A stretch of DNA of 64,000 nt from positions 496,001 to 560,000 of the forward strand of contig JASGJE010000011.1 of the NCBI GenBank assembly GCA_049840875.1. Direction: 5' to 3'. The notes beneath the pieces were generated by a model. That model did not search any database. It saw only the letters and a list, made by a program, of their open reading frames with translations, and was not told the origin of the DNA. Position numbers and translations under genes: made by a program. Origin of the DNA: JAFDYH01 sp049840875. Its GTDB lineage: Bacteria; Bacteroidota; Bacteroidia; Chitinophagales; Chitinophagaceae. Of this stretch, positions 27,993 to 36,639 are shown one piece after another; the stretch's first letter is position 1; each line of letters opens with the position of its first letter.

Positions 27993-28713
27993 TTGCCGAC
28001 ATTATTATTCCGGCTGCTACAGCAGCATTCAATGATTCTGCTTTTCCTTTACGTGAAATTGTTATTTTTTCATTGGCGAGTTTCATTATTTCCCCGCTTA
28101 TCCCTTTCGATTCGTTGCCGATAATAATTATTCCTTCTTTTAATTTGCCTAGCGCTGTAATATCCTTTCCATTCAATGCCGCTGCATAGATATTCACGTT
28201 TTGTTTTACCAACCATAATGGCAGATCCGTGTATAGCACCTTTACACGGGCAATACTTCCCATAGTGGCCTGTACCACTTTTGGGTTGTAGTTATCGGCA
28301 GAATCATTGCTGCAGACAACCTGGTTAATACCAAACCAGTCTGCCGTTCTTATTATTGTACCCAGGTTTCCGGGATCCTGGATAGTGTCTAACACAATCG
28401 TAATTCTGTTTTGTGTTTCAATTACAGGTTCTTCATTCTTTTTAATAATTGCCAGTACGCTATTGGGAATGGATAATTGTGAAATTTTCTCCAATTCGAT
28501 TGTTGTAATCTCAGTCGATTCAATTTTTCCGGATAGAACTTTGTTCTCGTCAAGCCAGCTTTTTAAGGCATATACAGTATCTATACGGTCAGGAATTTCC
28601 TTTATTAGTTCATTAACAATCTTTGGACCTTCTGCGATATAAAGCCCTTCCTCGTCCCTGAATTTTTTATGGCCTAAACTTTGAATATATTTGACCCGAG
28701 ATTTACTGAGCAT
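27985..28713 (-). CDS. SpoU/TrmH-family RNA 2'-O-methyltransferase
   Basis: This 242-aa SPOUT enzyme has an N-terminal substrate-binding domain (residues 1-85; KYIQSLGHKKFRDEEGLYIAEG). The trefoil-knot SAM domain carries motif 1 (IQDPGNLGTIIRTADWFG, about 112-129), motif 2 (IIIGNESKGIS, about 196) and motif 3 (SLNAAVAAGI, about 225). It methylates a ribose 2'-OH in rRNA or tRNA; the exact site is unknown. The length and motifs are complete. Its start lies 21 bases from the divergent TamL start, and its stop overlaps the convergent permease stop, so packing here is tight. Confidence 0.92.
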   Translation of the reverse strand: MLSKSRVKYIQSLGHKKFRDEEGLYIAEGPKIVNELIKEIPDRIDTVYALKSWLDENKVLSGKIESTEITTIELEKISQLSIPNSVLAIIKKNEEPVIETQNRITIVLDTIQDPGNLGTIIRTADWFGINQVVCSNDSADNYNPKVVQATMGSIARVKVLYTDLPLWLVKQNVNIYAAALNGKDITALGKLKEGIIIIGNESKGISGEIMKLANEKITISRKGKAESLNAAVAAGIIMSAII

Positions 28714-28734
28714 AGATTTTTCTTGTTATCATTT

Positions 28735-31089
28735 ATGTTACATGGCATACCCCGAACATATCGTGGAAACTACAGTTTGTTTTTCCTTATCCTGCTAACC
28801 TTGCTCACCGCTTCGTGTAAGATAACTACGATAGTTAAAAAATATCCTCCCCGCAAGCCATTTGTATTTGAAACAAAAGTAAACGTTGAAGGAAAATATA
28901 CAAAAGATCAGAAAGCAGAACTGGAAGCACGTCTTTTAAATCAGTTGGATGACAGTATGCGTGTGCGTGAAGTAAGTAAAGTAGTATGGACCGAACTGCG
29001 GCGGCCTCCTGTTTTTGATACGGTCAGCGCTGATAAATCGATACTGTTCATGCACAGCCTGATGAATAAACTGGGTTATTTCCGTGATTCCATTTATTAT
29101 AAAGTAACTATCGATACAGTAAATGAAAAACAATTACGAGCAAAGACAGTGTTTACTGTAAGGCCCGGCAAGATGATCTATATCGATTCGATTGCTTATA
29201 ATATCAAAAATCCGGACCTGCAACGATTAACCGACTCATCAATGAAAGAGGCATATCTGAAAAAGGGAGGCACTTTTTCACAGGACACTGTTGCTGCAGA
29301 GTTGGACAGGTTGATCGAACTTTACAGGAATCGCGGTTATCTGCGCATCACACGAGATGAATTAGTTTGCCTCTGGGATACATTGGATGCGTCGTTGCTT
29401 ACCCCGGCACTGGATCCGTTTGAACAATTGCAGCAATTGCAGGAGATACAGCAACATCGTGCAAATCCAACAGTAAATCTTGAAATCAGGTTGCGGCCAA
29501 CAGTCGATAGCTCACGGCTGAAACCATACTATGTCGGTAACATCAACATGTACCCGGATCTGAATGAAGACACTGCATCCTACTATCGTAAAGAGAAAAT
29601 GGTAAAGGATATTAAAATGATCTATTACCGGAACCTCTTTAAACTAAAATCACTACCGGAAAACGTATACCTGAAACGCGGAGACTTATATAGTCAGCGA
29701 CGATACCTGCGAACGACAAACCGTTTTAACTCTCTTGGAGCATGGCGATTGGTAGACATTGAACAATTGCCCCGCAAAGGCACTGATAGTGTTGATTTCA
29801 ATATCAAACTAAGTCCTGCGCAAAAATATCTATTTACAAGTGGGTTGGAAGGCAGCTTCAATAGCGGGAGCGTATTATCCGTTACAAATCTTTTTGGGAT
29901 CGGTTATAACGTCGGATTACAAAACAGAAACTTTGCAAGAGCTTCCAATCAATCAACCACCAATGCACGTTTTGGTCTTGAATTCAGCGCCACCCGCGGT
30001 CAGCAGTTTATTCAAACAAAACAAGCGAGCCTTGGTCACTCTATCTATTTCCCGAGACTTATCCCAAAGATGAAGTTTATTCCTGAACGGCTGAGAGATA
30101 ATGGAAGAACTGTTTTGTCCTTCAATGTTGCGAATACAGACCGGAAGGATTTGTTTAACCTTACTACCATTAATGGTGCATGGGGTTACGATTTTGCCTG
30201 GCGCAACCGGCGACAAAATGTAACACAATCGCTTGGAATAAAATTGCCCAATATTGAATATAACTTTCTTACGAAGAGAGATAGCCTGCAAAATTTAATT
30301 GACAGCAACCCATCATTAAAATACATCTTTAACCAGGGCTTAATTGTTTCAACATTAGGCAGCTATAGCTGGATCAAAGACCGCAAACATTCCACGGATA
30401 TCGTTCGATTTAATGCGGAGGAATCGGGGTTATTAGTTGGTTTAATAAAAACAAAAGCGTTCGATTCATTGTATCGCTTTATCAAGTTTGATGCTGATTA
30501 TGGCCATCGATTTAAGCTATCTCAGAAAACTGATTTTGTTGTACGATTATTTGCCGGTATAGGCTTTGAATTAAAAAGCCCGAGCGATGATAAAAGTAAA
30601 TACCTGCCCTTCTTCCGGCAGTTTTACGCAGGTGGCCCCAGTAGTATGCGTGGCTGGGGGTTGCGACGATTAGGGCCGGGTTCCACTGTAAAGGATTACA
30701 AAAGCGATCCATTTCGCTCTGGGGATTTACAACTGGAAGCAAATGCAGAATATCGGTTCTATATCACAACAATTGCCGATACAAAAATAAACAGCGTCCT
30801 CTTTACAGATGTTGGCAACATCTGGTACAGAACTAGTAATCCTGATTATCCCGCCGGTACATTCCATTTTAATTCTTTTGTAAAAGATCTCGGCGTGGAT
30901 GTTGGCACTGGTATCCGCGCAGACTTCAATTATTTTCTCGTGCGATTGGATTATGGCCTTAAAGCCCGCAACCCAAGTCCACAAGTAGGAGATGCGGCTG
31001 CACAATGGAAATGGTTTTACAATTGGGATTTAAAAACCGTTTTCGGAGGCCAGTTACAGTTAGGCATAAACTATCCGTTTGGTTATTAA
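28735..31089 (+). CDS. TamL-type BamA/TamA-family outer-membrane lipoprotein
   Basis: From ATG 28735 the 784-aa product starts with a lipoprotein signal peptide (LLTLLTASC, lipid on Cys). POTRA-like repeats follow (about 45-400; GTFSQDTVAAELDRLIELYRN), and then the 16-strand Omp85 barrel with FYAGGPSSMRGWGLRRLGPG (the conserved VRGY/F-type loop 6 motif) and a terminal FGY. A start at 28681 would bury the signal peptide and overlap the divergent gene. Bacteroidota encode this lipidated TamA relative with a TamB partner to assemble envelope lipids or proteins; TamB is not visible here. The gene is divergent from trmH and convergent with truB. Confidence 0.88.
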   Translation: MLHGIPRTYRGNYSLFFLILLTLLTASCKITTIVKKYPPRKPFVFETKVNVEGKYTKDQKAELEARLLNQLDDSMRVREVSKVVWTELRRPPVFDTVSADKSILFMHSLMNKLGYFRDSIYYKVTIDTVNEKQLRAKTVFTVRPGKMIYIDSIAYNIKNPDLQRLTDSSMKEAYLKKGGTFSQDTVAAELDRLIELYRNRGYLRITRDELVCLWDTLDASLLTPALDPFEQLQQLQEIQQHRANPTVNLEIRLRPTVDSSRLKPYYVGNINMYPDLNEDTASYYRKEKMVKDIKMIYYRNLFKLKSLPENVYLKRGDLYSQRRYLRTTNRFNSLGAWRLVDIEQLPRKGTDSVDFNIKLSPAQKYLFTSGLEGSFNSGSVLSVTNLFGIGYNVGLQNRNFARASNQSTTNARFGLEFSATRGQQFIQTKQASLGHSIYFPRLIPKMKFIPERLRDNGRTVLSFNVANTDRKDLFNLTTINGAWGYDFAWRNRRQNVTQSLGIKLPNIEYNFLTKRDSLQNLIDSNPSLKYIFNQGLIVSTLGSYSWIKDRKHSTDIVRFNAEESGLLVGLIKTKAFDSLYRFIKFDADYGHRFKLSQKTDFVVRLFAGIGFELKSPSDDKSKYLPFFRQFYAGGPSSMRGWGLRRLGPGSTVKDYKSDPFRSGDLQLEANAEYRFYITTIADTKINSVLFTDVGNIWYRTSNPDYPAGTFHFNSFVKDLGVDVGTGIRADFNYFLVRLDYGLKARNPSPQVGDAAAQWKWFYNWDLKTVFGGQLQLGINYPFGY

Positions 31090-31110
31090 GCAAGCCGGAT
31101 TACGATGGTA

Positions 31111-31274
31111 TTTTATGAACCATACATGGCATACAGGAAATACAAGTTTTAGTGAACCAAATTCACCAGTTTAGGATTCTTATAAGTATAGCATAGTTAA
31201 AAAATGATTTACGGTAAGTATGCTCTCTATTAGTTCTTCTTATATGCCTTGTATTCCTTGTATGGTTCAATAAA
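31111..31274. repeat. Element of about 164 bp with imperfect terminal inverted repeats
   Basis: Bases 31111-31146 (TTTTATGAACCATACATGGC...) match the reverse complement of 31239-31274 (CTTATATGCCTTGTATTCC...TTCAATAAA). There is a 10-base perfect core GAACCATACA and about 14 of the next 20 positions match. The element fills most of the gap between the convergent tamL and truB. No coding capacity or clear target duplication was seen. It could be a MITE-like relic or a two-sided terminator. Confidence 0.4.
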
Positions 31275-31304
31275 TCTTCGCTGCTAACATCACTACTCCA
31301 TCAA

Positions 31305-31991
31305 TTAATTGCTCGATTTTACTTCCACGCGAAATTGTTCTATCGTCATCGAATTCTCCAGTAAAAACTCACCGATCCTCGTTCTGCATAGTTTGCTGAG
31401 ATAAGCGCCGCAACCCAGCTTTTCTCCAAAATCATTTGCAAGGCTTCGTATATAGGTTCCTGTTGAGCAAACTACTTTAAATGATACTACGGGCATTTCA
31501 ATTCCGGTAATTACAAACTCTTTTATAAAAACTTTTCGTGGTTCTATTTTTACTTCCTGCCCACTGCGTGCCAGTTCATACACTCTCTTACCTCCTATTT
31601 TGATTGCGGAGTGTGCTGGCGGCACTTGCATTATCTCTCCTGTAAAATGTTTTGTTGCATCGTGAATTTGTTCAGGTAAGATTCTATCGGTTGTTTTGAA
31701 TTCTGTCGGTTCACTTTCCAGATCGTATGTTGGTGTAACAGCGCCTAATGTGAAAGTGCCCGTGTATTCTTTCTCCTTGGCCATATATTCATTGATCCTC
31801 TTTGTAAATTTTCCTGTGCAAATAATCAATAAACCGGTAGCCAAAGGATCCAACGTGCCGGCATGCCCGACTTTCTTTATTTTTAAAAGATTCCTGATTT
31901 TGTTTACCGCATCAAACGAAGTCCACTCTATTGGTTTATCAATCAGCAATACACGGCCTTCTTCAAAACTATTCAATACTTTTTCTTCCAT
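31305..31991 (-). CDS. truB: tRNA pseudouridine(55) synthase
   Basis: This 228-aa protein has the TruB_N domain, with GHAGTLDPLATGLLIICTG carrying the catalytic Asp. Further motifs are LIDKPIEWTSFD at the N-terminus, YTGTFTLGAVTPTYD and the conserved CSTGTYIRSLANDFG. It isomerises U55 of the T-loop in elongator tRNAs. It lacks the PUA domain, as is usual for short bacterial Bacteroidota TruB. A TATCTTTG box ends four bases before the ATG, so transcription may begin at the start codon itself. It is convergent with tamL. Confidence 0.95.
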   Translation of the reverse strand: MEEKVLNSFEEGRVLLIDKPIEWTSFDAVNKIRNLLKIKKVGHAGTLDPLATGLLIICTGKFTKRINEYMAKEKEYTGTFTLGAVTPTYDLESEPTEFKTTDRILPEQIHDATKHFTGEIMQVPPAHSAIKIGGKRVYELARSGQEVKIEPRKVFIKEFVITGIEMPVVSFKVVCSTGTYIRSLANDFGEKLGCGAYLSKLCRTRIGEFLLENSMTIEQFRVEVKSSN

Positions 31992-31995
31992 TCTG

Positions 31996-32003
31996 CAAAG
32001 ATA
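31996..32003 (-). promoter_or_regulatory. -7 box immediately before truB
   Basis: On the minus strand TATCTTTG is followed by CAGA and then the truB ATG. It is an exact TAnnTTTG match, and the spacing implies a leaderless or nearly leaderless transcript. Confidence 0.5.
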
Positions 32004-32108
32004 GAGGGCAAAAAGACAGTTTCAGGTTTGAGGTTCGATGTTTGAAGTTATTCCCGAAGTTGAAAAAATTCTTTTTTAATAAAGGCATTGACGATTCACT
32101 ATTCACCA

Positions 32109-33467
32109 TCAGATCGACATCCGTGTCTTCAACTCAAGATATTTGTTGATGGTGTTAACGGTGAGATTTTCAGGCGTTGTCAAAATGGAGGCAATGCCGT
32201 TTCGATGCAGCTCCTTTACCATCAATTTCTTTTCATAGGCAAATTTCCCGGCAATTGTTTTGATATAAATATCTTCCATGGTAGCGGCTTTGTTTTCCAC
32301 CAGATTTTTTAACTCCGTGTTTTCAAAAAAAACAACGAGTAAAAGATGATACTTTGCAATTCGTTTCAGCGAAGGCATTTCCCGTTCAAGGCTTTCCAGT
32401 GATTCAAAATTTGTAAATAAAACCATCAGGCTGCGATGCGTAATACGGGTGCGGATGACAGAATACAATTTCTCAAAATCAGGCTCCAGGAAAAGCGTTT
32501 GTTGCTTATATAATGTTTCCTGCAACAGGTTCATTTGTGTCGGTTTCTTATCGGCTGGTAAAAAACTATCCAGCTTTTCTGCAAAAGTGATTAAGCCAGC
32601 TTTATCATGTTTTATTAATGATACATTGCTCAATACAAGCGTTGCGTTGATAGCATGATCCAGTAATGTCATTCCTCCAAACGGCATTTTCATCACCCGG
32701 CCTTTATTGATGATGCAATAAATCTGCTGGCTGCGCTCATCAGTAAAATTATTTACCATCAGATCACTTTTACGGGCCGTCGCTTTCCAGTTGATCGTTC
32801 GGTAATCATCACCCCGCACATACTCTTTTATCTGCTCAAATTCCATGCTTTGTCCCAGGCGGCGAACGCGTTTCGTTCCGGTTTCCTGCAGCCTGTTACT
32901 CACTGCCAACAACTGGTATTTTCTCATCTGCACATAAGATGGATATACTTTTACAGCCTGTTCAGCTTCTATAATAAATCGTCTTTTCACCAATCGCAAC
33001 GGACTGTTCGCATACACATTGACGTTACCAAATGCGTATTCCCCCCTCTCCACAGGTCGCAGGCTATATTCAATTGTTGCCTGGTTGCCAGCTTCAATTT
33101 TTACTTTGCGCAGCCAATTTCTTTCCTGGAATTGCGCAGGCAATTCATCAATGACATTAAGAGCCGCAGTAAATGCATAATTATTTACGATAGCCAGCGC
33201 TACTTTATTCTGGTCACCATTGCTGAACCTGTCTGATAATTTTCTCGTTACCGATATTCCGTAACGGTTGCCGTATAACAGTATGGTATCCGTTAAAAGT
33301 GATATAGCAAGCAGAACAAGAATGACATGGCCTATTACAAACAGGAAGGGGAAAAAATAACTTAAAACATACGTGATAGAGGCCGCACCGGCAATATAAT
33401 ACACGATCCTGTTCAGGTAAAAGGATGAACGCGAAACAAAAGATATAATCAGCCGTAGTAAACTCAT
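32109..33467 (-). CDS. DUF58 domain protein (MoxR partner)
   Basis: This 452-aa protein has two N-terminal membrane helices (about 10-60), a beta-rich extracytoplasmic-looking region (about 90-180), and the DUF58 signature GDDYRTINWKATARKSDL (about 225). A von Willebrand A-like domain follows. DUF58 proteins are routinely encoded beside MoxR AAA+ ATPases and are thought to be their substrate or adaptor partners. Its ATG overlaps the MoxR stop codon by four bases (33464-33467), a sign of translational coupling. It is the last gene of the SpoIIM-DUF4129-DUF4350-MoxR-DUF58 operon. Confidence 0.9.
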   Translation of the reverse strand: MSLLRLIISFVSRSSFYLNRIVYYIAGAASITYVLSYFFPFLFVIGHVILVLLAISLLTDTILLYGNRYGISVTRKLSDRFSNGDQNKVALAIVNNYAFTAALNVIDELPAQFQERNWLRKVKIEAGNQATIEYSLRPVERGEYAFGNVNVYANSPLRLVKRRFIIEAEQAVKVYPSYVQMRKYQLLAVSNRLQETGTKRVRRLGQSMEFEQIKEYVRGDDYRTINWKATARKSDLMVNNFTDERSQQIYCIINKGRVMKMPFGGMTLLDHAINATLVLSNVSLIKHDKAGLITFAEKLDSFLPADKKPTQMNLLQETLYKQQTLFLEPDFEKLYSVIRTRITHRSLMVLFTNFESLESLEREMPSLKRIAKYHLLLVVFFENTELKNLVENKAATMEDIYIKTIAGKFAYEKKLMVKELHRNGIASILTTPENLTVNTINKYLELKTRMSI

Positions 33468-34441
33468 CTTGGTATATCCATCGAATGGATTATTTGCTTT
33501 ATTACATCGTCTTCAGTAATTCCTTCCATTTCTTTATCAGGCGCCAGGATGATTCGATGTCGCAGCACAGGCGGAATAACTTCTAAAATATCTTCCGGAG
33601 TAACAAAGTCACGCCCCTGCATAGCGGCAATTGCTTTTGACGCATTCATAATTGCCAATGATGCACGTGGTGAAGCCCCGAGATAAATTGATTTATGATG
33701 CCGTGTCTGATGAACCAATTTTGCAATAAACTGCAATAATCGTTCTTCAATAATCAATGTTTTCACCTGCTGTTTGATCGCTATAATCTGATCTTTATTT
33801 AAAACAGGTTGCACAATATCCATCACCTGTGTATTACCAAACTTGTGGAATTGGGTGAGGATTGAAATTTCCTGTTGCTCATCAGGATAAGGTACCAGAA
33901 TTTTAAAAAGAAACCGGTCCAATTGTGCCTCGGGTAAACGATAAGTTCCTTCCTGCTCAATCGGATTCTGCGTAGCCAATACCATGAATGGATTCGCCAT
34001 TAAATGCGTTTTTCCATCAATCGTGGCCTGCCGCTCTTCCATTACTTCAAATAATGCAGCCTGCGTTTTTGCCGGAGAGCGGTTGATTTCATCAATTAAA
34101 ATAAGGTTACCGAAAACAGGGCCACGCTTGAATTCAAAAACAGCTTCTCTCGGATTGAATACGGGTGTACCTAATACATCTGAAGGCATAAGATCCGGCG
34201 TAAACTGTATTCGTGAAAAGGCTGCGTCGACACTTTTCGCTACCAATTTTGCGGTAAGTGTTTTCGCAACGCCTGGCACTCCTTCAATTAATACATGTCC
34301 GTCAGCGAGCAAGGCAGCGATGATTAACTTCACCATATCATCCTGGCCGACAATTATCTTTTTGATTTCCGAACGAATGGCCATTACGGCTTCATTTAGC
34401 GCAGTAAGATCGGTGCGTTGCTGAAACAATTGATCTTCCAT
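33464..34441 (-). CDS. MoxR-family AAA+ ATPase
   Basis: This 325-aa protein has an AAA+ core typical of MoxR. Walker A is GVPGVAKT (about residues 54-61), Walker B is LILIDEINRSPAKTQAALFEVMEERQ (about 116-140) and sensor 1 lies in LATQNPIEQEGTYRLPEAQLDRF. The lid domain is about 215-320 (GASPRASLAIMNASKAIAA). MoxR ATPases act as chaperones that mature or insert metal or cofactor in partner complexes. In this cluster the likely clients are the membrane DUF58, DUF4350 and DUF4129 proteins. A 53-base gap to the upstream gene contains copy B of the dispersed 37-bp repeat. Confidence 0.93.
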   Translation of the reverse strand: MEDQLFQQRTDLTALNEAVMAIRSEIKKIIVGQDDMVKLIIAALLADGHVLIEGVPGVAKTLTAKLVAKSVDAAFSRIQFTPDLMPSDVLGTPVFNPREAVFEFKRGPVFGNLILIDEINRSPAKTQAALFEVMEERQATIDGKTHLMANPFMVLATQNPIEQEGTYRLPEAQLDRFLFKILVPYPDEQQEISILTQFHKFGNTQVMDIVQPVLNKDQIIAIKQQVKTLIIEERLLQFIAKLVHQTRHHKSIYLGASPRASLAIMNASKAIAAMQGRDFVTPEDILEVIPPVLRHRIILAPDKEMEGITEDDVIKQIIHSMDIPR

Positions 34442-34451
34442 TTTTCTTTTC

Positions 34452-34488
34452 GCTTTATGCTGTAGGCTTTAGGCCATAAGCTGTATTT
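34452..34488. repeat. 37-bp dispersed intergenic repeat, copy B
   Basis: Starts GCTTTATGCTGTAGGC. It is the partner of copy A at 12157-12193 (29 of 37 positions identical without gaps). It lies between the MoxR start and the DUF4350 stop, inside a minus-strand operon. Confidence 0.5.
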
Positions 34489-34494
34489 AAAAAA

Positions 34495-35721
34495 TTATGT
34501 GTGTTTATAAAATTCTTCAAGTTGCTTGTGAAAATCTGCAAGCTGACTTTCGCTTACACCTGGTGCAGTTTCTGTAAAACTTATCAGGGAAACTATTTTT
34601 TTCAATGCGTCGGCATCATATCCTGATTTAAAATGCAGGTTATTTACAAATGCATCATCCAACGTGTTCGTCGATAACTTGTACGTATTCCGGACATGCT
34701 CCAGAAAGTAAAGGCCCATTTTTCTCGCAAGGTCAAGGTGATCGTTCTTCTCATAATACAGGCGACCGATTGTTTTTACAAAATCAAGTGAGTCGTTCTT
34801 TGGTTTCGCTATATATGGAACATAACGTTGCTTACGACGGGATTCAGATAGTATGAAAACTGTCAATGCTACTATGGCGACCAACAGTCCCCATTTAAAC
34901 GGTGGATATTTTAATAAGACATATAACCATCCTTTGCTTTGATTATTGTTCGACTCAAAAAGCTTATGCAGGTAATATTCATCCCAGGTAATTTTTGATA
35001 CGTCTTTAGGGATTATAGATAATACTTTATTGTAAAAATCCGCATTTTCCCTGTGCAGCAGGAAATAATTGGTGAAAGCAACAGGTGCGAGGTGAAGGAA
35101 AATAGTTCCCCTGCCTGTTTTTAATTCTATAAAATCCTTGTACTGATCAACATTAGACCCAAGTACACTCGCATGCGTCGTATCATACTTGTAAAAATGA
35201 CTTTCAAACCGCTTGCCCGGAAATGTATAACTGTTATTACCGGCAAACGGTGGCTTCGCTAATGAAATACTAAGCGTATCATCCAGCCCCGAAGCAGTAT
35301 TTCCGAAAAAAGCAAACTCATTGTAAGGCGTACGGCAATGCAGCATTTCCTGGGCTTCGTAAGACAGAATACGCGTACTGATAAAAACGGTATTCCCTTT
35401 TTGTGCGAACGCAATCACTTTATCCATTTCCGATTCATCCGCAAGAAAAACAGGTGCTATAATGAAAAGGACCTGGTGCGTTTCTGTTGACAAATCCGGA
35501 AACCATTTCTGAGGTGATAAGCGGTTTGTATTAACCGGTGCTCCGGGAAAAATATACTTCAGGTTTTCATACGCCACATAGGTACCGTAGGGAATCTTAT
35601 CCTTTCTTGAAAAGCTCATCCGCTCATTGAGTTTTCTTTCACCTTTTCTCATAGAAAAAATGAGTGCGAGTAAAGCAATAAAAACCAATGCCCCAACAAT
35701 ATATGGAAATGCTTTTTTCAA
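34495..35721 (-). CDS. DUF4350 domain membrane protein
   Basis: This 408-aa protein has an N-terminal helix (about 5-22) and a DUF4350 domain (about 45-230; KIPYGTYVAYENLKYIFPGA, VFISTRILSYEAQEML). A second helix lies near 275-293 (WGLLVAIVALTVFIL), with a cytoplasmic helical tail. The start codon is TTG, three bases after the upstream DUF4129 stop, and I see no better alternative. DUF4350 proteins are found in MoxR/DUF58 loci in Bacteroidota and Actinobacteria with no established biochemical role. It belongs to the five-gene minus-strand operon. Confidence 0.85.
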   Translation of the reverse strand: MKKAFPYIVGALVFIALLALIFSMRKGERKLNERMSFSRKDKIPYGTYVAYENLKYIFPGAPVNTNRLSPQKWFPDLSTETHQVLFIIAPVFLADESEMDKVIAFAQKGNTVFISTRILSYEAQEMLHCRTPYNEFAFFGNTASGLDDTLSISLAKPPFAGNNSYTFPGKRFESHFYKYDTTHASVLGSNVDQYKDFIELKTGRGTIFLHLAPVAFTNYFLLHRENADFYNKVLSIIPKDVSKITWDEYYLHKLFESNNNQSKGWLYVLLKYPPFKWGLLVAIVALTVFILSESRRKQRYVPYIAKPKNDSLDFVKTIGRLYYEKNDHLDLARKMGLYFLEHVRNTYKLSTNTLDDAFVNNLHFKSGYDADALKKIVSLISFTETAPGVSESQLADFHKQLEEFYKHT

Positions 35722-35724
35722 AAC

Positions 35725-36621
35725 TTACGATAGCTTGTTATTAAATTTTTCAAACTCATTTTTAATAATGGAAAATGAATCGGCGTTCACATCAAATTCT
35801 CCATACCATGCATACTCATAGTTTCTTGCCAACCTGAAAAAATCTTTATAGTATGTCGTGCTGCTCAATTGTAACAGGTAATCAAAATTGGTCTTGTCTT
35901 GTTTGTATTGAATGATATTTTTTTCAGAAAGTTTTTTTAGTAATTGTAGAAATAAAAGCCGTGTTCCCAGCCTGTAATTGCCGGAACGAACTGCGTTGGC
36001 AATTTCCTTTTCATAATTAATTCCAAAAATGTTTTCTATTGGTTCCGTCTCCTCATCCGTAGCAATTCTTTTTGAGCCGCGCTGAAAGATTTTAGTATTA
36101 CTTTCTGCCAGGTACCATAAAAGAACTGCGATAAAGCCACCAACAATAATTATCCAGATTAATGTTTTGAACCACTCCTGGCGCAATAGCCGATCCAGGA
36201 AATTGCGCTGCTGCGTGGAATCCGCCGGACTATCCTTTTCAAATTGCTTATCGGCATACCAGAAATCGTCCTGGGATTTAAGCGATTTAATAACAGTATC
36301 AGGTATTCTTCTTGCTTCCATTGAGTCACTTACCCACTGATCAGTACTGATATAATAATCATACTTTGCGTTCTTTATCGAATCCTCTTCCAGGTCATCT
36401 ACTGTACCATCTTTCACTACTGTTGTATCAACTATTTCAGTCGCACTATCCACCGTCTTGAACTGGAAAGAAGAATCCTGCTGTTGGGAAAAAGATCTGC
36501 CTGCAATGAGTATGAGTAAAAAACAAAAGGTACTTGTGCGCAACCATTTTTCAGATCCTGGAAAATGATCTTGAAACCGGGTATGTTTAAAAGACAAATA
36601 TGAAACTGTTTTTTTCAACAT
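35725..36621 (-). CDS. DUF4129-type membrane protein of the MoxR cluster
   Basis: This 298-aa protein has a hydrophobic N-terminal signal or anchor (about 30-45), then an acidic Asp/Glu/Ser-rich region. A transmembrane helix lies near 150-172 (TLIWIIIVGGFIAVLLWYL), followed by a C-terminal cytoplasmic domain (about 200-295; AVRSGNYRLGTRLLFLQLLKKL, NYEYAWYGEF). The C-terminal part fits the DUF4129 profile seen beside transglutaminase/MoxR/DUF58 genes. It lies 18 bases downstream of the SpoIIM-like gene and 3 bases upstream of DUF4350. No enzymatic residues are recognisable; a scaffold or client of the MoxR complex is my inference. Confidence 0.78.
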   Translation of the reverse strand: MLKKTVSYLSFKHTRFQDHFPGSEKWLRTSTFCFLLILIAGRSFSQQQDSSFQFKTVDSATEIVDTTVVKDGTVDDLEEDSIKNAKYDYYISTDQWVSDSMEARRIPDTVIKSLKSQDDFWYADKQFEKDSPADSTQQRNFLDRLLRQEWFKTLIWIIIVGGFIAVLLWYLAESNTKIFQRGSKRIATDEETEPIENIFGINYEKEIANAVRSGNYRLGTRLLFLQLLKKLSEKNIIQYKQDKTNFDYLLQLSSTTYYKDFFRLARNYEYAWYGEFDVNADSFSIIKNEFEKFNNKLS

Positions 36622-36639
36622 GAAATATCAAAGGCTTTT

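Noticed and set aside
33041..33058. A second copy of the CCTCTCC palindrome in the DUF58 gene
   Set aside because: The CCCCCCTCTCC here simply encodes the ordinary residues VERGEYAFGN; there is no matching GGAGAGG arm.
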